This document shows positions 30,092 to 37,221 of a stretch of 51,742 nucleotides of DNA, piece by piece. This DNA is from a virus: the IMG/VR virus record IMGVR_UViG_3300032288_000749, positions 1 through 51,742 of that record, one strand, 5' to 3'. Both the position numbers and the translations under genes were made by a program. The first letter of the stretch is position 1. The number at the start of each line of letters is the position of its first letter. Below the pieces are notes generated by a model that made no database searches, was not told where the DNA came from, and was given only the letters and a program-made list of their open reading frames with translations.

Positions 30092-30099
30092 TATTTATA
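30092..30099 (-). promoter_or_regulatory. TATAAATA late-type promoter, leaderless start
   Basis: Exact TATAAATA followed by GCCAC and the ATG at 30086. T4 late transcripts begin about 5-7 nt after the box, which here is the ATG itself. It lies between a terminator (30105-30133) and the 400-aa gene. Confidence 0.65.
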
Positions 30100-30104
30100 A
30101 ATGC

Positions 30105-30133
30105 AAAAGGGGGAGCGCACCACACGCTCCCCC
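30105..30133 (-). terminator. rho-independent terminator
   Basis: Minus strand GGGGGAGCG/CGCTCCCCC 9-bp stem (30109-30117 with 30125-30133) followed by TTTT. It ends the transcript of the peptidoglycan-hydrolase gene at 30166-30714. A second inverted repeat (CTAATGAC/GTCATTAG) lies just upstream of it. Confidence 0.85.
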
Positions 30134-30165
30134 GACTAATGACGAAACAAGCACCTCCTTAGTCA

Positions 30166-30714
30166 TTAGCCAATTTTGCGATATCCCAATACATGTTGAG
30201 CGGGATAGTAAGCTACATTGACTGCCTTGCGTTGATTACCTCCTAGCACAAGGATATAACGGACTCCATCAACGACTTCTTCGCCGACATAGAATCCAAC
30301 ATGACCTGCTTCACGACTTCTGCCACGAGTAAAGATCACAACATCACCTTCTTTTGGTGTCTTGGTCGCAGTTCCCCAATTTAGAAAACTACGAGCTTGT
30401 AACGAATCAGTTCCCGTCAAACCTGCTTTCTCTAGTATTGCATTTACAAAACCAGCACACCATGCAACTGTTGCGGGATCAATATCCATCAAACTTTTAA
30501 GTGTCGCTCTATCTTTATAAGCATGCATCCCTTCGTACTTTTTCGCTACTGTAATGGGATCGACACTTTTTCTACTTTCAGTTCTACGAACTGGAACCTC
30601 AGTTTCGAGGTCTATTACATCATATCCAACTCTATTTGTAAACTTAGGAGCTGCTTCGGCAGTCACAGCTAAGAATAAAAATGGAATTGCTACTACTATT
30701 TTTAGAACTTTCAT
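30166..30714 (-). CDS. secreted TIGR02594-like (CHAP/NlpC-type) protein (182 aa)
   Basis: A cleavable signal peptide (about residues 1-21, LAVTAEAAP) is followed by a C-terminal domain with WCAGFVNAILEKAG (catalytic Cys, about 84-97) and AGHVGFYVGEE (His, about 135-145). This is the Cys/His pair of TIGR02594/CHAP-type cell-wall amidases or peptidases. AGGAG precedes the ATG. A strong terminator follows. Export by the host Sec system distinguishes it from the GH19 endolysin. It may help digest the wall or be virion-loaded. Confidence 0.75.
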   Translation of the reverse strand: MKVLKIVVAIPFLFLAVTAEAAPKFTNRVGYDVIDLETEVPVRRTESRKSVDPITVAKKYEGMHAYKDRATLKSLMDIDPATVAWCAGFVNAILEKAGLTGTDSLQARSFLNWGTATKTPKEGDVVIFTRGRSREAGHVGFYVGEEVVDGVRYILVLGGNQRKAVNVAYYPAQHVLGYRKIG

Positions 30715-30765
30715 TCTATCTCCTGTTTTGGCTTTCGCTACGAAAGGAAGATATAATGACGTATT

Positions 30766-31131
30766 TTATCTAGACGTAAGTTGTTCCTCCACACGAACTT
30801 TCGCTCGTCCTTGTAAAATTATTCCCAACTCTTGGGCACCTCCTCTCGAAATGTCTAGATCCACGCCTTTCGTAAAAGGACCACGATCATTTACTCTGAC
30901 AACTATGGATCGCCCGTTATCAGGATTTGTCACTCGCAACATAGTACCGAATGGATACGTTCTATGTGCAGCTGTGGCCCCGTTGGGGTTAAATCGTTCA
31001 CCAGATGCTGTGTATTTACAGCACTGATACCAAGTCGCATTAACATAATATGGATTGGAGTACGCATCATTCAGTGATGAGCAGCCGCCCATCGTAGCGG
31101 ACAATACTATGGCAAAGATAAAATTGCGCAT
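30766..31131 (-). CDS. RlpA-like lipoprotein (121 aa)
   Basis: Lipobox MGGC (Cys about residue 17), then a double-psi beta-barrel: ATWYQCCKYTASGERFNP, TAAHRTYPFGTMLRVTNP, SIVVRVNDRGPF and LDISRGGAQELG are the signature RlpA segments. RlpA proteins are septal lytic transglycosylases acting on naked glycan strands. No Shine-Dalgarno is present; a CTAAATA box ends 4 nt before the ATG, so the mRNA is predicted to be leaderless. tRNA-Met lies just upstream. Confidence 0.8.
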   Translation of the reverse strand: MRNFIFAIVLSATMGGCSSLNDAYSNPYYVNATWYQCCKYTASGERFNPNGATAAHRTYPFGTMLRVTNPDNGRSIVVRVNDRGPFTKGVDLDISRGGAQELGIILQGRAKVRVEEQLTSR

Positions 31132-31135
31132 TTCT

Positions 31136-31142
31136 TATTTAG
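31136..31142 (-). promoter_or_regulatory. CTAAATA late-type box, leaderless start
   Basis: CTAAATA then AGAA then the RlpA-like ATG (31131) on the minus strand. It lies between tRNA-Met and the gene, with no room for a ribosome site. Confidence 0.5.
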
Positions 31143-31146
31143 AAAA

Positions 31147-31222
31147 TGGTGCTCCCAGAGGGACTCGAACCCCCGATCAAGCCGTTATGAGCGGCTGGCT
31201 TTAGCCACTAAGCTATGAGAGC
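31147..31222 (-). tRNA. tRNA with CAU anticodon (Met or Ile)
   Basis: Minus strand: acceptor GCTCTCA, D-arm GCTT..AAGC, anticodon stem AGCCG/CGGCT, loop CTCATAA (anticodon CAU), T-loop TTCGAGT, encoded CCA. It is fully paired at position 1-72, so not an initiator; it is elongator Met or, if lysidine-modified, Ile(AUA). It stands alone between the glutaredoxin and RlpA-like genes. Confidence 0.92.
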
Positions 31223-31229
31223 TGATTGA

Positions 31230-31484
31230 TTAAAGAGATGATACTGGTTTGCTACGAACCGGATTTTCAACAAACGCTTTTAGCTCTTCGTATGTTGTAA
31301 TCTGCGAACCGCTTGATGTAATAAAGAAAGGAACGGAGCGAACATTAGGAAACTGTTCCATAAATTCTTCACGAGTAATGTCACGACCGATTTTGATTTC
31401 TGTATATTCTTCATCTTTCACATTCATCAAATCCTTAGCACGAACACACCAAGGACAGTTATCTTTACTATACATCGTAATCAC
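31230..31484 (-). CDS. glutaredoxin (84 aa)
   Basis: A CPWC active site near residue 10 and SVPFFITSSG (cis-Pro substrate site, about 50) give a classic glutaredoxin fold. Likely donates electrons to thiol enzymes such as RNR or peroxiredoxin, both encoded in this window; T4 uses such a protein (NrdC) for RNR. The start is a GTG at 31484 with GGAG nine nt ahead; the nearest ATG (31475) has no such site. The gene overlaps the metallopeptidase by 17 nt. Confidence 0.85.
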   Translation of the reverse strand: MITMYSKDNCPWCVRAKDLMNVKDEEYTEIKIGRDITREEFMEQFPNVRSVPFFITSSGSQITTYEELKAFVENPVRSKPVSSL

Positions 31485-32004
31485 AATACAATTCTCCAGT
31501 TTTTTGTTTGAAGTGATATCCGTGAACTTGTTTCCATTCCCTAAGAATAATTTCTTGATCTCTTCTAGCTTCTACTTCCCAAGGTAGATCAAAGTAAGAT
31601 CCACGACCTCTACCCTCAGCCTTTACCATTTTGTTTTTCCACTTACAGTAGTCAGCATGAGTTGCTAAATCTTTCAAATCACCTGTCGCATATTGTCTAA
31701 TGTGAACTATTTCGTGAGCAAGGACTCGATACAACATTCTATCTTTAAGATAGTTACACAGATCCATATCAAATTCTCTAGGTCGATGATTAGCATCTTC
31801 CCAAATGACTGAGCCGTAAATACTGGTATTTTTTAAATCTTCTGAAAGGTTGATAGAAAGGCTTATATTGGTAGCAAGACGATTACCTAAAGTATAGCCA
31901 AGCATCCAGCGAGCAGCCTTCTTTACGAAGTTTCGCTTTTTGGCATCTCCCCCGGTAATACTTATTTTAGCCTCGTTATAGTATTCTAAAGCGTCTGGGA
32001 TCAT
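31468..32004 (-). CDS. zinc metallopeptidase-like protein (178 aa)
   Basis: LYRVLAHEIVHIRQYATGDL (HExxH at about residues 97-101) followed by LPWEVEARRDQE, which could give the third ligand, points to a zincin fold close to SprT-like or DUF-type phage peptidases. The start MIPDALEYY follows GGGAGG; the longer frame overlaps the helicase gene and is not needed. A sigma70-type promoter sits 28 nt ahead, giving this gene its own early expression. Substrate unknown. Confidence 0.7.
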   Translation of the reverse strand: MIPDALEYYNEAKISITGGDAKKRNFVKKAARWMLGYTLGNRLATNISLSINLSEDLKNTSIYGSVIWEDANHRPREFDMDLCNYLKDRMLYRVLAHEIVHIRQYATGDLKDLATHADYCKWKNKMVKAEGRGRGSYFDLPWEVEARRDQEIILREWKQVHGYHFKQKTGELYCDYDV

Positions 32005-32031
32005 GGCACCTCCCTTAATGCTTAGTGAACT

Positions 32032-32060
32032 ATCATACTCTATAGGCAAAACAATGTCAA
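32032..32060 (-). promoter_or_regulatory. sigma70-like promoter
   Basis: TTGACA (32055-32060), 17-nt spacer, TATGAT (32032-32037). It sits just before the metallopeptidase ATG (32004), inside the gap after the helicase stop region. A CTAAATA box lies further upstream near 32071. Confidence 0.75.
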
Positions 32061-32080
32061 TATCTTTGCTATTTAGCCAT

Positions 32081-33502
32081 TCAGAATTTGAAGTTATTGA
32101 ACTTAGGCTTGGGTTTATTTCTTTCACGATCTTCCATTCCAAATTTGGTATTATCCATTACGGCATCGGAACGCTTAGTCTTTCCGCCACGATTGTCGTC
32201 AATCAAATCCTCTTGAGCTGATTCCTCAAGGTCATAAAGTCTCATCTTGACACGGTCGACACCAACAAAGAACCTCTTGTTATTGGCTGGATCACTATAT
32301 CGGTTTTTGAGCTGCTTTACACAAATTTGCCCACGCTCATCCATACCTTCGTCTCTTACGAGTGCAATCATAAAGTCGGCTGTAGCAGGTAGACCAAACG
32401 ACTCTGAAGTATCTTCGAGTCCAGGATCGCTATTACTATAACCCGATCGGGTGGTTTGAGTAGCTGAAACAATAGGTAAATTTTTCTCAACTGCAAGACC
32501 GCGAAGTTCTTCAGCAATAGACTTGATATATGTATAGGAGTTTACATTAGCACCAGGTTTAATGCGTGACGAGCAACAGATGTTTAGATAGTCAATGTAA
32601 ATGATATCTGGAACAAAGTTGCGCTTTAGATTTAGTTCGTTGAGTAAGTGACGGAAGTGGCCGGCATGCGCAGAAGCAGTTGGATACTCTTTGATGATTA
32701 ACTTACCTTGTGTCTTTGTCTTTAGACGAGCAATCTTGTTCTCGTACAAATCACGAGGCAGTTGTTGTAGATCCTCCGAAGCAATATTCAATAGATTTGC
32801 GTCAATACGCTCTGCAATCTTTTCTTCTGCCATTTCCATTGTAATATACAGAACATTCTTACCCATCGACAGATTTGCTGCAGCAAAATGACACATAGCC
32901 AATGTCTTACCGACACCAGTACCAGCAAGGATAATGTTTAAAGATTTACGAGAAAGACCACCACGAGTAATCTTGTTAAAATACTCAAGATCGAATGCAA
33001 TCTTTTCTTCAACTCTGTGATAGTAGTCGTAGCGAGATTCAAAGTCCTCGATGAAGTCGTGGCCGATATGACTATCGAAAGATACACCGAGAGCTTCTGA
33101 TAAGATTTCTGGAATGGAGTTCTTTGTGCGGTTCTTATCTTTGCCGTCGAGGATAGCGATACTATCCATAACTGCATTGAACACTGCACGTTCTTGACAG
33201 AATGCTTCTGTTGATTCTAGAAGCCAATCCATCGTAACAGGCTCTGGCTCAACAAGCGCACGAACGAGTTCCATCGAACGCTTATGATCTTCTTCGCTTA
33301 GATTAGTGCTTGACTCAATCTCAATTCCAATCGCTTCACGAGTTGGACGTGAGTTGTACTTATTCATGAACTCAGCGATCCGCTTATAAACAACACGTTC
33401 TGACGAATCGCTGAAATATTCTTCTTTTAGGAATGGTAGAGTCTTGCGGGCAAAATCTTCGTTATGAACTAGATTCTTTAGAATCGTCAGTTCGATCTTC
33501 AT
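32081..33502 (-). CDS. 41: replicative DNA helicase, T4 gp41/DnaB-like (473 aa)
   Basis: Walker A AGTGVGKT (about residue 195), NVLYITMEMAEEKIAERIDANLL (motif H1a region), Walker B DIIYIDYLN and ATQTTRSG (motif H3) define a RecA-fold DnaB-family hexameric helicase. The C-terminal tail is polar and ends in a basic FNNFKF segment that could contact primase or polymerase. The ATG at 33502 has GGA sites before it. It overlaps the gene at 33462-33809 by 41 nt. Works with the gp61-like primase at 14814-15821. Confidence 0.9.
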   Translation of the reverse strand: MKIELTILKNLVHNEDFARKTLPFLKEEYFSDSSERVVYKRIAEFMNKYNSRPTREAIGIEIESSTNLSEEDHKRSMELVRALVEPEPVTMDWLLESTEAFCQERAVFNAVMDSIAILDGKDKNRTKNSIPEILSEALGVSFDSHIGHDFIEDFESRYDYYHRVEEKIAFDLEYFNKITRGGLSRKSLNIILAGTGVGKTLAMCHFAAANLSMGKNVLYITMEMAEEKIAERIDANLLNIASEDLQQLPRDLYENKIARLKTKTQGKLIIKEYPTASAHAGHFRHLLNELNLKRNFVPDIIYIDYLNICCSSRIKPGANVNSYTYIKSIAEELRGLAVEKNLPIVSATQTTRSGYSNSDPGLEDTSESFGLPATADFMIALVRDEGMDERGQICVKQLKNRYSDPANNKRFFVGVDRVKMRLYDLEESAQEDLIDDNRGGKTKRSDAVMDNTKFGMEDRERNKPKPKFNNFKF

Positions 33503-33809
33503 TCCCAATCCTTCCTACTTGTTTCTGTAAAATATCAAAAAGAATAGATGCGATAGTATCTTCAAATCTTGTCTTGATACTATCGGTCATCATTTCTTCG
33601 GCAATAAACGATTCTACAATATGATAATTGAAGTTAAGAAGGGCACCGCCGTCTTCCTCTTCTTCGTCGGCAATCTTCAAATTTTCATAATGGTAGATAA
33701 TACCTTCAAACTCACCTTCTTCAATCTTTAGACAGAAAAAGTTAGGTATATCTTCACGTTCGATATAATTATACTTGGGAGCTACAGGATTGTCAACGAC
33801 GTTTACCAT
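33462..33809 (-). CDS. conserved T4-like phage protein of unknown function (115 aa)
   Basis: IPNFFCLKIEEGEFEGIIYHYENLKIADEEEEDGGALLNFNYHI is a signature of a small acidic family found next to uvsX in marine T4-like phages; no biochemical role is known. Overlaps the helicase start (41 nt) and the small protein upstream (17 nt), so all are cotranscribed from the uvsX promoter. A UvsY-like mediator function could be considered from position only; the sequence does not show it. Confidence 0.7.
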   Translation of the reverse strand: MVNVVDNPVAPKYNYIEREDIPNFFCLKIEEGEFEGIIYHYENLKIADEEEEDGGALLNFNYHIVESFIAEEMMTDSIKTRFEDTIASILFDILQKQVGRIGNEDRTDDSKESSS

Positions 33810-33999
33810 TTTGAATCACCTTGATACCCATCGTATAATTTTCTGCAGCAGCCTCCGCCCAGCTTTGGCTTTTGTCGATGTACTTTTCTGTAGCAACGTT
33901 GATTTCATTTTCATAAAAGATAACGTAGAACGTTCCGTTCGTCTTATGAACTTCTGCTCGTTTAGTTTTATCTTCGCTCCAGTATTCACTGATCAGCAT
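33793..33999 (-). CDS. hypothetical protein (68 aa)
   Basis: Start MLISEYWSEDKTKRAEV chosen because GGAGG precedes it; the longer frame runs inside uvsX. It has a small beta-rich core (RAEVHKTNGTFYVIFYENEINVATEKY) and an alpha tail (WAEAAAENYTMGI). The family is common beside uvsX in related phages, but its function is unknown. Overlaps uvsX by 14 nt. Confidence 0.65.
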   Translation of the reverse strand: MLISEYWSEDKTKRAEVHKTNGTFYVIFYENEINVATEKYIDKSQSWAEAAAENYTMGIKVIQNGKRR

Positions 34000-35035
34000 C
34001 TTCGTCCTCCGATAGGATTGCGCCGTGCGCGATTGAATATCTTTCCTTGATATACTTAGCGAAGTCAGTTTCCTTAAACACAGCTTTCCAGAAGTCTGCG
34101 TTATCAACAATATCACCTGCTCTCATATTAGGAGCAAGGACTTCTCCTGTTTCTTTGTCTACCCTAGCGTACCAACCAACTTTAGGCTTAGCAATATAAC
34201 CACCGTCAATAGCAACATCCAGTAGACCAGACCACCGATTAATACCTCCCTCATAGTTGACTGTAATTGGGATTTTAGACTTTTCTTTGACATAGCGTGA
34301 CTTCTCAACATTAATTACAAAGTGATATCCCTGGATGCCGTCAGAGTCTTTATCTTGCTGACGTCCGAGAATCCAGATGTTATCTGAACCATAGTACGAA
34401 CCAGTACCACCACCAACGATATCTTTCGGGAACATACCGATTTCCTTATAGGTGTGATTGACCACAACCATAGGGATATCCTTCATTGTCAGATATGGTG
34501 TAACCATACGGAACAGCGACTTGAGCTGCTTCGCACGAGACATATCTGCAACAGACTTCTCGTTAAGTGCATCTTCAACTTCTTTCTTGGAAGCCAAATT
34601 ACCAATAGAATCAATAACGATCATAACACGCTCACCACGTTCAATCGCAGTCAGCTGTTTCATAATATCAAACTTCAGCTGCTCTACGTCCATAACTGGT
34701 GTATGAACGACTGCATCAAATGGAATGCCAAATGTATTGAAATACGACTGCGGAGTACCAAACTCTGAATCGTAAAACAAAATCACGCCGTCCGAATACT
34801 TCTTAAGGAACGCAGAAGCCATAAGCAAAGCAAAGCCTGTCTTGAAGTGCTTGGAAGGACCAGCCAGCATAGTAATACCAGGAACAAGTCCACCGTCAAC
34901 TGAACCAGACAATGCCACATTAATCATTGGCACAGTGGTTGGAATCGTATCTTTCTTTGTAAAGATTTTGGAATCTTCGAGTGTAGCTGTAAATGCAATC
35001 GTACTATTCTTAATCAGCTTTTCTTTAAGTGACAT
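33986..35035 (-). CDS. uvsX: UvsX RecA-like recombinase (349 aa)
   Basis: RecA core with a variant Walker A (AGPSKHFKT, about 58-66), VMIVIDSIGNL (Walker B) and VVVNHTYKEIGMF (L2-like region), and an acidic C-terminus (SEDEDADQ) as in T4 UvsX. It catalyses strand exchange for recombination-dependent replication. GGAGG precedes the ATG; a sigma70-type promoter at 35056-35084 heads an operon running into the helicase gene. Confidence 0.9.
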   Translation of the reverse strand: MSLKEKLIKNSTIAFTATLEDSKIFTKKDTIPTTVPMINVALSGSVDGGLVPGITMLAGPSKHFKTGFALLMASAFLKKYSDGVILFYDSEFGTPQSYFNTFGIPFDAVVHTPVMDVEQLKFDIMKQLTAIERGERVMIVIDSIGNLASKKEVEDALNEKSVADMSRAKQLKSLFRMVTPYLTMKDIPMVVVNHTYKEIGMFPKDIVGGGTGSYYGSDNIWILGRQQDKDSDGIQGYHFVINVEKSRYVKEKSKIPITVNYEGGINRWSGLLDVAIDGGYIAKPKVGWYARVDKETGEVLAPNMRAGDIVDNADFWKAVFKETDFAKYIKERYSIAHGAILSEDEDADQ

Positions 35036-35055
35036 TTTTCACCTCCAATACTTGT

Positions 35056-35084
35056 ATCATATAATGTTTCATACCAATTGTCAA
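35056..35084 (-). promoter_or_regulatory. sigma70-like promoter for uvsX operon
   Basis: TTGACA (35079-35084), 17-nt spacer, TATGAT (35056-35061). The -35 overlaps the end of the membrane-protein gene at 35081-35899. Confidence 0.75.
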
Positions 35085-35899
35085 GATTTCTTTTCTAAAG
35101 TTATTGTTTCCCACATATCGCCATCTGTTGTTACGGCCTCTATTCTATCAACTTCTCTACGAAGCTCTTTGCTGGCAGCAATGATGAGTAACACAGCCAA
35201 TGGATCAATGACTAGAACAAGGAGCAGAATCATAACACGGATAGCTGACTCTAAGTCCTTTTCACTATCTGCTCCATAGATAAGTTCTGCAACATAGCGA
35301 ATAGGACCAACTTCTAGCTTGATGGCTCTTGTAGCCTTAAGAAGTGGTGCTTTCTCATCAAGCAATGTATCAATGTTCTTTTGAGCATCTTTCATTTCAG
35401 CAGCAATAGTTTCGCGTTCTTTTCTTTGCTGCTGACGCAACTGAAGCGCAGTCTGGGCGCGATTGTTTCTGTCGATGATGGCGTCGATAGCTTTATCTAA
35501 CTGACCAAGTTGCTGTTCTGCCCTAGTGATACGCACACGCTCGCGCGCGATGTTTTCGTCAATACGTTCTATCTTAGCTGCTACATCACCACTTGGTGCA
35601 ACTTGATCTAAATGAGCTTTAGAAAGAAAACCGAAGATACCCATGCTAGTAATAAGCATAAGAATAAGTAATGCTGATGTAAAATAAGTTTTCATCATCA
35701 GCGGAATATACTTCCAGTTCCTGTAAAGCCAAGAAGCTAGAATAATCTTTCCGAACTCTAGTGTTCCGCCGAGTATAATAATCGCAAGAGATGCACCTGC
35801 GAAGATAGCAACAAGACCTGTTACTGAGTACCACGCAGCGACAACGGAGAGTGCTATCCCCGTTGTCATAATCATCCAGCGATCTAAGTTAAATGTCAT
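35081..35899 (-). CDS. membrane protein with central coiled coil (272 aa)
   Basis: Four hydrophobic spans: ALSVVAAWYSVTGLVAIF, GASLAIIILGG, YFTSALLILMLITSMGIFGFL near the N-terminus, and AIRVMILLLVLVIDPLAVLLIIAAS near residue 230. Between them lies a long coiled coil (about 105-190). This 'YSVTGLxAIFAGA...GIFGFLSKAH' protein is conserved in marine T4-like phages near uvsX; its function is unknown. The topology would place a coiled rod in cytoplasm or periplasm, recalling host-envelope remodelling or DNA-membrane anchoring (speculative). Confidence 0.7.
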   Translation of the reverse strand: MTFNLDRWMIMTTGIALSVVAAWYSVTGLVAIFAGASLAIIILGGTLEFGKIILASWLYRNWKYIPLMMKTYFTSALLILMLITSMGIFGFLSKAHLDQVAPSGDVAAKIERIDENIARERVRITRAEQQLGQLDKAIDAIIDRNNRAQTALQLRQQQRKERETIAAEMKDAQKNIDTLLDEKAPLLKATRAIKLEVGPIRYVAELIYGADSEKDLESAIRVMILLLVLVIDPLAVLLIIAASKELRREVDRIEAVTTDGDMWETITLEKKS

Positions 35900-36107
35900 C
35901 TTTCTTTAAACTTCTTCCGAATGTTGGATTGTGTTGTGCTCTAATTTGCGTATTTTCCCACGTCCAACATTCGCCAGTATCATCTTGAAAACATACCCAT
36001 AACCAGTGATGTTCTGCGCCATAATCAACTAGAAAATGCGCTAGAGCTTTACCCTTTGGTGTATCTAATGGGATTGGTGGATCTAACTGTAACATCTTAT
36101 TGCTCAT
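35889..36107 (-). CDS. conserved phage protein (72 aa)
   Basis: LDPPIPLDTPKGKALAHFLVDYGAEHHWLWVCFQDDTGECWTWENTQIRAQ is a compact Trp-rich beta fold conserved among T4-like phages; function unknown. It overlaps both neighbours slightly (11 nt and 1 nt), so it is part of the pol-to-membrane protein operon. Confidence 0.7.
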   Translation of the reverse strand: MSNKMLQLDPPIPLDTPKGKALAHFLVDYGAEHHWLWVCFQDDTGECWTWENTQIRAQHNPTFGRSLKKDDI

Positions 36108-36397
36108 TATAAACCTCTTGTTGTTTTCAATACCCTATCGAGCATTTCTTGACACTTATCTTTACGATTAGGCCAGTGAATGTAAGCCTTGTCTGATGTT
36201 TTGATCAGATTGTTTAGAAGAGGAACAATAATAGCTTCTAGTGTTTTGATCTTTTGCTGAAGCTCTTGTTCCTTTTCTGTAAGTGCTTGATCCTTTTCAC
36301 TTAGAGCGTCAAGAACATCTTGTTTGATTTCTGACTCGTCAACTCCAGTAAAACCAAAGTCATAGTCTGCATATTCTTGTGGAACTTTGATAGCCAT
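36107..36397 (-). CDS. conserved phage coiled-coil protein (96 aa)
   Basis: MAIKVPQEYADYDFGFTGVDE is followed by a coiled coil (ALTEKEQELQQKIKTLEAIIVPLLNNLIK) and IHWPNRKDKCQEML. The DFGFT.VDE and Y(I)xWPNR elements are shared with a small protein family of marine T4-like phages; no function known. The start is at 36397, sharing a base with the upstream TAA stop (TAATG), with GAGG upstream. Confidence 0.7.
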   Translation of the reverse strand: MAIKVPQEYADYDFGFTGVDESEIKQDVLDALSEKDQALTEKEQELQQKIKTLEAIIVPLLNNLIKTSDKAYIHWPNRKDKCQEMLDRVLKTTRGL

Positions 36398-37221
36398 TAG
36401 AAAAAGTCCTCTAGTGTCGATACTGGATATTCTGACCAATCACGACATATATCCATTACTCTGTTTCTATTGTTAAAGTTTAACTTTTTACTAGTAAACA
36501 AATGTTGCTCAAACAGTTTGTCTATACCAGAACCAAGTTGAAGATTAATATGTTTCTTTACTCCACCAACTTGTTTGAACTCTGGAAATGCTTCAACAAC
36601 ATGATGCTTTTGAAATGGTTCATTCAATTCAAACCAATCCATAGTAAAGAAGTAATCCGAAACCTCTTGTGTTAGATATGGCGTAATAAACTTTTTGCTG
36701 TTTGCATCAGCAATCTTTTTATGCCAGTTATATCCAGCACGGTTTTCATCTTTGAAGTACGATGTACGAAACTCGTCGAACTTACTCTTTGGACTTTTGA
36801 AATGTAAATGGGCACGCTTTGATACACCATAGTATCCATCTGCTGCCCAACCACTCAATACTTCTTTGTTTTCAATTTGTGGATATACAAACAAAAAAGG
36901 ATAACAACACTCAAAGTGTGTTTTCTTTTTACAGTTGTATATATTAGCCAAATCTAAAAACGACGATTCAAATGTCTCATAGTCTGTTGGTACTTCGACA
37001 ACTTTACAATTCCAACCCATATCTTTACAGATTGATACTGCTTTATTAGAATCGTATGTCGGCTGATCCTTTAGATGAAAAGTATAGCCGGTAATCTTTT
37101 TACCTAACCGATGAGCAGCAAATGCAACAGATACACTGTCCACACCGCCAGATAGCAAAACACTAACTTCATTGTCCATTGAAGCACGGTCTAATGCCTC
37201 CATTAGTAACTTATCAATCAC
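36397..37221 (-). CDS. asparagine-synthase-like PP-loop enzyme with TLEDFF tail (274 aa)
   Basis: VSVLLSGGVDSVSVAFAAHRLGKKITGYTF (residues 18-47) is the PP-loop of asparagine-synthetase C-terminal domains. There is no N-terminal glutaminase domain, so ammonia or another nitrogen donor would be used, or the enzyme does something else such as nucleotide/tRNA modification. The last residues (STLEDFF) are the same as those of the adjacent DNA polymerase (NTLEDFFS). The gene overlaps the polymerase end by 4 nt. Confidence 0.75.
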   Translation of the reverse strand: MIDKLLMEALDRASMDNEVSVLLSGGVDSVSVAFAAHRLGKKITGYTFHLKDQPTYDSNKAVSICKDMGWNCKVVEVPTDYETFESSFLDLANIYNCKKKTHFECCYPFLFVYPQIENKEVLSGWAADGYYGVSKRAHLHFKSPKSKFDEFRTSYFKDENRAGYNWHKKIADANSKKFITPYLTQEVSDYFFTMDWFELNEPFQKHHVVEAFPEFKQVGGVKKHINLQLGSGIDKLFEQHLFTSKKLNFNNRNRVMDICRDWSEYPVSTLEDFF

